Positions 53,854 through 61,900 of a stretch of 64,000 bases of DNA are shown piece by piece. Both the position numbers and the translations under genes were made by a program. The DNA is taken from NCBI GenBank assembly GCA_002010065.2, contig MTMD02000002.1:496001-560000 (forward strand), given 5' to 3'. The notes under the pieces are model-generated. The model had not been told where the DNA came from. It did no database searches and worked only from the letters and a program-made list of their open reading frames with translations. Positions within the stretch are counted from its first letter, which is position 1, and every line of letters starts with the position of its first letter. Origin of the DNA: Candidatus Pyrohabitans jungbluthii (GTDB taxonomy: Archaea; Hydrothermarchaeota; Hydrothermarchaeia; Hydrothermarchaeales; BMS3B).

Positions 53854-54696
53854 TTGTATGACATGGAAGTAAGGCTTGAGGAGAAGTTTGCCCTCAGTTT
53901 GTTATTTATCGCACCTTTGCTCATGGTTTATTTTCCACTCTATTTCTACTATCACGGCTTCAAACATGGGGACATGGATTTATCACATATAATACTCTCC
54001 GCCCTCCTGTTTTCTCTTGGATTTTATGCTCTTTCAGGCTCGTTCAGGATATATAGTAAAGTTAAAAAACATCTCCACCTTGAGGGAGCCTTTAAAACTC
54101 TAATATTACCTGCAGTGGAGCCCCTTCTCAGGCAGATAGCTCTTCAAACAGTGTCCATGCAGGAACTTGAGAATAAAATCTCGCAAGTCAACCGTTTTCT
54201 GGACAAAATTTCTCCAACTGATAAACCAGCCACATCCAGGGTGCAGTCAGCAGCTTTCCAGAGGAACTCCATAGCTCTCGGCATTTTAACCCTCGCCATT
54301 GCTACCTTCCTGCATCTTACCTCCAGCACCTTCCTCCAGGCTTACATAACCTTTCTACTCTTCTTCGGCTGGTGGCATCTAATAACCTCAGAATTCAACC
54401 TCCACTACTCCATCCGCTCCTACATCACCCTGGCGATTTTCGCCATAGGTGAACTCTTAATACTCTTCTTTCTCCCAACCAAAGGAGTATTCACCAACCT
54501 GTTCTACACCTACCTGAACCTTACCATTATTGTGTATGCCTACTATCGCCTGGCTTTCATAGACTCACCTCGGGTCATTATAGAAAGAAGTTTCATCGCC
54601 TACAGAACTGTTCGACACTTTCTCTCGTTACTTATCCGGGACTTCGTAGGTAGCCACTTTGAATATGGCAAAAAATTTTTAAATAATAAAAAATAA
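53854..54696 (+). CDS. Paralogous membrane protein 1 of the cytochrome locus
   Basis: 280 residues, start TTG with GAGGTGA seven bases upstream. About six to seven membrane helices: two N-terminal (12-32, 42-62), a central amphipathic coiled segment (65-125), then four or more (135-235). The motif GWWHLITSEFNLHYS aligns with LWWLIITDEFGLFAD in the next gene, so the two are tandem paralogues. I recognise no family. A membrane platform or assembly role for the cytochromes is suggested only by position. Confidence 0.7.
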   Translation: MYDMEVRLEEKFALSLLFIAPLLMVYFPLYFYYHGFKHGDMDLSHIILSALLFSLGFYALSGSFRIYSKVKKHLHLEGAFKTLILPAVEPLLRQIALQTVSMQELENKISQVNRFLDKISPTDKPATSRVQSAAFQRNSIALGILTLAIATFLHLTSSTFLQAYITFLLFFGWWHLITSEFNLHYSIRSYITLAIFAIGELLILFFLPTKGVFTNLFYTYLNLTIIVYAYYRLAFIDSPRVIIERSFIAYRTVRHFLSLLIRDFVGSHFEYGKKFLNNKK

Positions 54697-54714
54697 TTTC
54701 ATAAAGGTGTCCTT

Positions 54715-55608
54715 ATGCGGGAGCGCATAGAACTCAACGAGAAGATTTCCCTTGCCATAGCGGGTTTTGTAGCAGTAGGTATGTTTTTACTATCCATATA
54801 TTCCCTCTTCAAGGATATCTTTATCTCCTTCTCTGCACCTGGGATTCTCTTGGACATAGCCTTTATATTCCTTTCTCTATATCTCGGAAGCGGTATACTG
54901 AAAACTTACAACAGAATTACATACTCTGCCGCTATAGACAGGGAATTCAGAGAGGCTCTTCTAAAGAGGCTTGAGCCTGCCCTCAAAGAGGTTGCAAAGA
55001 GTCATGTGTACCTCCAGGAGCTTGACAAAAAGGTGACACTTCTCTCAAAAAGGGTCTCTACTATAAGTGCCGCATACCCCGCCAGGCCTGCCCGAGCAGC
55101 GCCTGGAGAATTTTCCCCCTTCTTCCAGAGGGCGGTATTCATGAGCCTCCTCACCCTTGGGTCACTGATTTTTGTAAACCTTCGCATAAGCCAGACCGGT
55201 GCTTATGTGGTACTTGTTCTTTTCTTCCTGTGGTGGCTCATAATTACTGATGAATTTGGGCTTTTCGCAGATTTTGGTGCCTATATGTTCATAATAGGCC
55301 CTCTGCTTGTCGTTCCCATAGCTTCAATAATCCTCCTTGCCTATCTTGATGTATTTTACATGCTCATGATTCTTTATCTTGCTCTGGTAATATACGTCTT
55401 ACTTTATTACTCTGCGGCCAGCTATCAGGTTACTGGCAGAATACCCCTGCTTGAGAGAAGCAACTACAACATGTACAGAAATGGCGGTGCTAAGGGTGCA
55501 AACGCTCGCGAGAGGGATGGCGGCTCTCTAATTAACGATAACGGTAGAAAACCCTCCTTCACCAGACGTGTTGTGGAACTTTTGCTGGAAAGGTTAAAGC
55601 ATGGTTAG
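54715..55608 (+). CDS. Paralogous membrane protein 2 of the cytochrome locus
   Basis: 297 residues. Same layout as the preceding gene: two N-terminal helices, a helical linker (REALLKRLEPALKEVAKSHVYLQELDKKV, compare VEPLLRQIALQTVSMQELENKI upstream), then a four-helix block with LWWLIITDEFGL. It has a longer basic C-terminal tail (about 255-297). The gap to the first gene is 18 bases, so they are co-transcribed. Family unknown. Confidence 0.7.
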   Translation: MRERIELNEKISLAIAGFVAVGMFLLSIYSLFKDIFISFSAPGILLDIAFIFLSLYLGSGILKTYNRITYSAAIDREFREALLKRLEPALKEVAKSHVYLQELDKKVTLLSKRVSTISAAYPARPARAAPGEFSPFFQRAVFMSLLTLGSLIFVNLRISQTGAYVVLVLFFLWWLIITDEFGLFADFGAYMFIIGPLLVVPIASIILLAYLDVFYMLMILYLALVIYVLLYYSAASYQVTGRIPLLERSNYNMYRNGGAKGANARERDGGSLINDNGRKPSFTRRVVELLLERLKHG

Positions 55609-55656
55609 GGCAGAAAAATCACCAGTTTTAAAATTAAAAAGAGGAGCAGGCAGTGT

Positions 55657-56322
55657 ATGAAGGGCGTAATACTTACGGTGGTGATTATGTTAATGATACT
55701 GGCAGCATCTCTGTATGCTCAGGAGGTAGTGGAGATAAGGGAGGAGCAAGCGAAGCTGCTGAAGAGATACACCGCCTTCTCAACCCACTCCGGCTGGATA
55801 TGCAATAAGTGTCATCTTCAGATAATGGGAGAACAGAGGTTCAGGGAGGTGACAGGTGGGTGTTTGTGCCATCGCAGTCCCTATGGTAAACCCGCCAAAG
55901 TTACAATAGAGAATGTCCAGAAATATGCCCACGACGCAAACCACTGCATGCTGTGCCATGCGGGGACAAAGAATGTGAATACTGATGTCTATCACAAAAT
56001 TGTACACTACAACGTATCCTGCAGCAAATGTCACGATATAAGGAAAAAAAATGATGAGTTCGATATAATAAAGCCGAAAAGTACATATTGCAGAGGATGC
56101 CATTCAGAGGATGTGCATGTGGTGCATGGTCTTAGACTGGACAGGCTCTGCGAATACTGCCATGGAAAAGAATTTGCAAGAAAGTATGTGTCCGTGGGGC
56201 TTGAACCACCTGAGGTGAAGTTAGAGAAGAATCAAACCCTGGTAAAACCAAAGGAGGAAGAGAGAGGTGGTATACCATCCATCAGCGAACTCATATTCAA
56301 GATTTTGGACATTATTTTCTGA
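55657..56322 (+). CDS. Exported 5-6 heme cytochrome c
   Basis: 221 residues with a signal peptide (ending ASLYA-QE). Canonical heme sites are CNKCH (49-53), CMLCH (97-101), CSKCH, CRGCH and CEYCH. Between the first two sits GGCLCHRS, a C-x-C-H with one spacer residue, which may or may not bind heme. The C-terminus, after a charged linker, ends in an amphipathic SISELIFKILDIIF that may dock to the membrane. It is unrelated in sequence to the tetrahemes. It overlaps the next gene by 56 bases, indicating a tight operon. Confidence 0.83.
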   Translation: MKGVILTVVIMLMILAASLYAQEVVEIREEQAKLLKRYTAFSTHSGWICNKCHLQIMGEQRFREVTGGCLCHRSPYGKPAKVTIENVQKYAHDANHCMLCHAGTKNVNTDVYHKIVHYNVSCSKCHDIRKKNDEFDIIKPKSTYCRGCHSEDVHVVHGLRLDRLCEYCHGKEFARKYVSVGLEPPEVKLEKNQTLVKPKEEERGGIPSISELIFKILDIIF

Positions 56323-56764
56323 GGTAGCCGCTATTCTCGCGATAATTGCCTTGGTGGCAGGATGCACTCTACCGAAGCAGGAGGAGGTGATTGTGTATAA
56401 GGTTATCGCAGAGATAAATGAGAGTCATCAGATAACCAATGTAACCTGCTACCAGGAGAAACTACCGATAAACAAGGTAAAAATAACCACTGGTGAAGGG
56501 GAACCACCTATGGTTGGAATGAAGGTTTTTGTTGTGGACAATGTCAACAAGAAAATTCACGGCTCCAACTGGGCGCTTATTGCCTATGAAGGACCTGGCA
56601 AATATGAAGCTACATTGTATGTAGAAGACGGATACATTCCGAGTGAGGTAGATGTGGTAGGCTGTTATGTAAAATTGTTGGATAGGTATCTTAAGCCGGT
56701 TTCAATGAGTGGAGGGGAAGCAGAGATAGTATATCCAAGAGAGAAACTGGAGGAGAGCAAATGA
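56267..56764 (+). CDS. Putative lipoprotein of the cytochrome operon
   Basis: 165 residues from GTG 56267, which has AAGGAGG about nine bases upstream. The N-terminus contains a hydrophobic stretch ending in LVAGC, a lipobox-like site near residue 33. The mature part is a single beta-rich domain (YKVIAEINESHQITNVTCYQ...VEDGYIPSEVDVVGCYVK) with two further Cys that could pair. It overlaps the upstream cytochrome gene, and its stop overlaps the next start (ATGA). No known family. Confidence 0.6.
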   Translation: MVYHPSANSYSRFWTLFSEVAAILAIIALVAGCTLPKQEEVIVYKVIAEINESHQITNVTCYQEKLPINKVKITTGEGEPPMVGMKVFVVDNVNKKIHGSNWALIAYEGPGKYEATLYVEDGYIPSEVDVVGCYVKLLDRYLKPVSMSGGEAEIVYPREKLEESK

Positions 56765-58470
56765 GGTATGCTCTTGCTTTCGTGGTTTTCCTAATATTAA
56801 TCTCAGGTGTTGCTCATGCTCAGTCGGAAATAGTACTCGTTGACAGTGTCTTAGGCTTGGGAAATTATGAAGCAAGATCTACCAACATCTTCAAGCCGGG
56901 GGATACCGTAAAAGTCTACATGGAAGCGGACGACGTAAACCACCGCGGCCTTGTGGCGGTGAATTTTGTGGTGTTCCTGTACAACACCTATAGTGGTCAT
57001 TATGAGCTTTGGGATTTTCAGAGGCTCAGGGTGAGGTACCTCAACTACAGGGAAAAGGATACATATGCGGTTTACGAATTCAAAATACCTGAAGACTTCA
57101 ATCCCGGGGAATATACAATAAAGATTGCAGCCTACGACGTTGCAAATGAAGAGAATTTAAACGAGGTTTTCGCACAAATGCAAAACTTTTTTGAACCTGA
57201 TTTCTCAAAACCCAACACCTATGTGAATGCTCCGCAGGGTGAGGATGCAGCGGACGCGTACTATGGAAACCTGGGATTAATTAAATCAGAGGACTGGAGA
57301 ACGCTGAAGTTCATAAAAACTCTCAGCTTTAAGGTGGTTACTTCCCCGCGGGAGGTGGAGGAGCTTGCCAGCAAGGTCAATTTTACAAATAAGATAAACA
57401 TAACTGCCACCTATCTGGGGTTGTTAAACGGCTCCCATCAAAACGGCATTTTTAAACAGGGAGGAGAAATGGCAATAAATGTCACAGCCAGAGGGATAAA
57501 CCACCAGGGGCTTGTGGCACTTGACTTTATTTTTACAATAGTGGATAAAGACCTCTTGCCTTTGGCGAAGCCTGAGACTTACAGGGTACGCTTCAAGACA
57601 TATAAGGAAAGGGACTTCACCTTTACCTACAACTTCACAGATAAAAAACTTGAACCCGGTGAATACTACCTTGATATCAAAATTTATGACAGAGCAAATC
57701 CAGATTACATTGAAGATGTGCTGAATGCATTGAAGTTCACGTCTGATTTCGACACCTCAAAGATAACCACATACCTTAACATGCCCGAAGGGGTTAATGT
57801 GAATGACAACACCTACTCATCTATTGGCGCTCTAAAGGCGATGGACTACACCACCCTTGTATTTTCCTCTAAGATACCATTTAAAGTGATTAAAGAGGAA
57901 GAGGTTCCCATAGAAGTCCTGGAGGAGCTGAAGCCAGAGATTGAGGTGCTTGAGCTTGAGACAAGCAAATATCTGCTAAAGCCAAACGAACCCTTTAGGG
58001 TGATCCTTACTGTCAAGAATCACGGAGGCAGCGGGAGGGCTTCCATAACCGTTACTCTGTCAGGCGAGACTCGTGAATATCGCCTGCCAAAAGACTTTTT
58101 ATTTGAGGCGAATGAGACCAGAAAGGTATCTTTTGAGATAAATCTGCCCATGGAGGAAGGAGTCTGGCGAGTAGGCGTTGTGAACACCACAATCATTCGC
58201 CCTGTTTTCGTCTTTGCAGGTGAGCTGGGCAAGAAGGAGGAGGTGCCTGAGGAGGAACTGGAAGAGCGGCTCAAGCCGCAAAAGAGGGAGAGGAACCCCT
58301 ACCCAATGGCCATCCTTGCAGCAGTTCTGTTGCCTCTCTTAATTCTCAAGCTGGTTATTAAGGGCTTGAAGATACCGGTGAGTGAATGGACCGGATTGGG
58401 TCTAAACTTTACAATAGCTGTTGTTCTTATCCTCTTTGCCGCTTATGCCGTCTATTATTTCATTTTATGA
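56761..58470 (+). CDS. Membrane-anchored surface protein with repeated beta domains
   Basis: 569 residues. Signal peptide (ending GVAHA-QS). Two repeats of a beta-sandwich follow: NIFKPGDTVKVYMEADDVNHRGLVAVNF (about 45-190) and GIFKQGGEMAINVTARGINHQGLVALDF (about 215-375). A CARDB/Ig-like domain comes next (EVLELETSKYLLKPNEPFRVILTVKN, about 395-480), then a charged linker and two C-terminal helices (about 517-535 and 547-567). Many N-x-S/T sites are present. It may hold the cytochromes at the envelope; role inferred from the operon only. Confidence 0.7.
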   Translation: MRYALAFVVFLILISGVAHAQSEIVLVDSVLGLGNYEARSTNIFKPGDTVKVYMEADDVNHRGLVAVNFVVFLYNTYSGHYELWDFQRLRVRYLNYREKDTYAVYEFKIPEDFNPGEYTIKIAAYDVANEENLNEVFAQMQNFFEPDFSKPNTYVNAPQGEDAADAYYGNLGLIKSEDWRTLKFIKTLSFKVVTSPREVEELASKVNFTNKINITATYLGLLNGSHQNGIFKQGGEMAINVTARGINHQGLVALDFIFTIVDKDLLPLAKPETYRVRFKTYKERDFTFTYNFTDKKLEPGEYYLDIKIYDRANPDYIEDVLNALKFTSDFDTSKITTYLNMPEGVNVNDNTYSSIGALKAMDYTTLVFSSKIPFKVIKEEEVPIEVLEELKPEIEVLELETSKYLLKPNEPFRVILTVKNHGGSGRASITVTLSGETREYRLPKDFLFEANETRKVSFEINLPMEEGVWRVGVVNTTIIRPVFVFAGELGKKEEVPEEELEERLKPQKRERNPYPMAILAAVLLPLLILKLVIKGLKIPVSEWTGLGLNFTIAVVLILFAAYAVYYFIL

Positions 58471-58488
58471 TAATGGGGTAAGGCGGTA

Positions 58489-58934
58489 TTGGGACAAAAC
58501 TCCTCTAGGCTGGATTCTCACCCTCACCGTAAACAGGTTATGCAGCACAGCGATGACAAAGATAGCCATCTCCTGTCTATCTTCTCTTCTCTGCCTGAAA
58601 AACCAGCTTCACTCAGGTTGCGTTTGAAATACCTCTTCAGGTAGCTGAGAGGCGAGCATCTTCAGGATAATCCTGCTTAGAAATATTCTTCTTAGGGATA
58701 ACGTATACTGCCACTTCCTTTCCCAAAAGCTTAAGCACTTTCTCGAGCTATAGTATTTATCCAGTGAAATTGAATCAACCTTAGCCCCGAGTTTTTCAGC
58801 AATTTCATTGCCTTATGAAAAACCTCCATCTCAGATTTATTTGGAATAACCAGGTAGGAAACGGAGCTAAGAAGTTCCTGGTAAAAGAGCTCACGTGATA
58901 ATAGTGGATGAGTAACTATCCAATTTTGTCCCAA
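58489..58934 (-). mobile_element. Remnant of a DDE-transposase insertion sequence
   Basis: Perfect 11-base inverted repeats TTGGGACAAAA (58489-58499) and TTTTGTCCCAA (58924-58934) bound 446 bases. On the minus strand, broken frames give pieces of one transposase: SYLVIPNKSEMEVFHKAMKLLK, then GAKVDSISLDKYYSSRK, then LKLLGKEVAVYVIPKKN and KRYFKRNLSEAGFSG. These resemble the archaeal DDE transposases that read DKYYS, IPKKN and YxxRxxxE in that order. It has several frameshifts and an internal deletion, so it cannot move by itself. This is the only IS trace I find. Confidence 0.75.
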
Positions 58935-58963
58935 AGCCGGATAAGGCACAAAAATTAGGAGAG

Positions 58964-61900
58964 CTATCCAAAAATTTTTACAAATCGCCGGTTAATGTAC
59001 AATAAGATTACAGCCAGTAAAAGGATGAAGTTTGGTCCACACAGATATTTCTTATTACCAGCTTCTAAATCCTCATGGGCTATATTTTCTTTTTTCATAA
59101 TAATTCTTCCTTTTCCTTTTTGTCGTGTTTTATCCACCATTTCCGCAACCGCGAATTCTGATTCATTGAATGTGGTTTCTTTAAAAGCTTTTTCTAGGTA
59201 TTTTGAGACGAATACATTTAATGGCTTTCTTTCCACATCAAACCAGCTTTTTACAACCAGTACAAGCTCATAACTCTTATTTGCAGTAGCGCTGGTGGGT
59301 ATTGTTAGGGTGATGAGGTGTTCGCTTATTCCTGGGAGGATATACCCCCTGAAGGATGGGCTGCTCCACCCATGGGGCAGATTTTCGAGATACACTTCTA
59401 CGCCAGGTTCAGCATAGTTGCTGCTCAATTTTACCCTGATGGGCACTGAATCTCCTGGGTAGATAGTCTTCGTGGGCAGAGCTACTTCGAGAATAGTAAT
59501 TCTGTGAGACATGCCATCTCCGTCTGAAACTTCATAGGAACTGCCTGTGTTACTCTGCTTGCCCATCACACCCCAAAGGGAGAGCCCACTAACCCTTGCC
59601 CAGACATAATGTGAGGATGTATCAACTCCAGAGTCAAAGAGAGTAACATTACCCAGAGGCGCTGGGCACGCGAGAACTTCGCAATCGGCCCTTATCCAGC
59701 CTTCCTTGGTGAACCTTGCAACTCTCAGGGATTCCTCTTTTATATCCTGAGGTATATCACTCTGGTTGTAGTATATTTTTAGGATGATGTACTCCATGTC
59801 AGAAAGCCAGGTTGAGTTATCTTCAGAAAAGTTGAGGAAGATGGGCAGGGTTAGATTTTCTTCTACGCTTTCTGGTAAGGAGGTGGAAATGTTTACGGTT
59901 ATATTACCACCAGTCGTTGTGTTGCCTGCTTTGAAAACCACCTCATAGCTGCCCAGCAGAGTGTTCACCACACCAGTGCTGTAGTTCTCACCCCCAGCGA
60001 GGTGAGGAATCGTATGGTGTTTTATGAGGGTTGTGATCACTGTAAGATTTCTCACACCTGTGGAAATAACATTCTGAGCAAGGTCGTTCACTACCAACTC
60101 CCAGGTGTGGTTTCCATCAGCAAGCTGCACTTTTTTCACGACCTGGCTACCATTGGTGAAGGTGCCAAAGTACTGCTGGGCGCCACCGTCTATGATCAGC
60201 CTGTATGCCAGAGTTTCATCCACGTCATCGCCTGCTTCAAACTTAAAGGATACCTCTGCTCTGGTGGAGATGTAATTGTTTACCGGTTCAACCCCTTGCA
60301 GGTATGGCGCCTGAGAGTCCACCCTAACCTCTATGGCTTCGCTTTCATTGCTGTTGCCAGCTTTGTCATACACTTCCACAGGGAGATAATATACTCCAGA
60401 CGTTATATTCCCCACAACAACTGAGTCGTTGATGTAAAAGCCGTTGTTCTCGCTGAGGAGCACTATACCCGCTCCGATTGTGGAGGCATTTACCACCACT
60501 CTGTCTACCTTTTCATCGAAGGCGGTGATGTTAAGTGTTATGACATCCCCGGGCTTTGCGACGCTCTTTCCACTTGGATATATGGTAGGGTTCACCGTAA
60601 CGCTGGGCGGGGTGTTGTCCACGATAATTGTAAAGCTCTGAGTACTGTTCTCATTTCCTACGCGGTCTTTGGCAGAAACATTAAAGGTGTAGGAACCCTC
60701 CGGGTATTCGATGGAAAACGAAGCCCCAAAAGCCCCCGGGCTGACCTCCACCATTGTGCTAATGGGGCTTCCATTTTCATTGAGTATTTTTATGGAACTG
60801 GTGTTAACACCTGAGAGAAGGTCAGCAATGGAAGCGTTTACCCATAGTGAAGCGCCTGTGGTGAGATACTCGCTGCTAATGCTGATGTTCTCTACTCGTG
60901 GAGGTGTCACATCCAGTGCGGCAAAGCTGTGTTTTATGCTCTCTGCGTTACCTGCCCTATCCACAGAATAGTATTCTATTGTGTGGTTTCCTTCAGTATC
61001 GATAAAAATCTGGTTCCCCTCCTGCCATGAGGAGTTGTCTATCCTGTAATATGTATAATTGCAGCCCGATAGGTTATCGGTGCAGCTCAGATTTACCGTA
61101 AACTCTGACCTCTGCCATTCTGAGGGTGCATCGTCGCTGGTTGAGGGAGCGCTAAGGTCTACGGTGAAGTTCCAGGATTCTGAGCTCTTTGAGTTTCCTG
61201 CGGAATCTGTACAGTTTGCATACCAGGTATAGACACCTTCAGAAAGCTCTATGTAAGTCTGATTTGAAGAGTTGCCGGGCAGGTTAGAGAAGTTAAGCCT
61301 CAGGTTTTTCTCCCCGTTTATGTAAACATCGCAGTAGGAAAAGTTGCTCAGATTCTCCTCTATGCTCAATCTGAAGAGTATGGAGCTTATATTGAAGATT
61401 TCCTCGCTCCTGGGAGTCTCTCTGTGCAGCGTGGGTGGTGTGTTGTCCACCACAATTGTGAGCTGCTGGCTACTATTTACATTCCCGGCCACATCTCTTG
61501 CTGAGAAGTTGTAGGTGTGGAGCCCTTCGAGATAATCCACTGTAATCTCTGCCATAAAGGAACTTTGGCTTATGTTGTGCATCTGTGCCAAGACTGTGCC
61601 GTTTTCATAGAGGATGAAAACTGAGCTGTTATCCACGCCAGAAGCTGCATCGTATACCTCGACAGTGACAGTGATAGTATCGCCCGTTCTTAAGTATGTT
61701 CTGCTTGCAATGGGATTCTCAAACTTAGGGGCCTGGTTATCCAGCCTGTCCGTTAGAGGGAGATAATCTATGTTTGTTCCGCCTGAGATGTTGTAGGGTT
61801 GTTCTCCTATCCCGTCCCCATCTGTATCCCAGCCTTCGTAGCCAGAGTAGAAGTTGCCTCCTGTAGAGGAGTTCCAGTAGTTGGTGCCGCTGTCGTAGAC

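Noticed and set aside
58421-58627. 68-residue plus-strand frame after the adhesin-like gene
   Set aside because: It crosses the left end of the IS remnant and has no ribosome site or family likeness.
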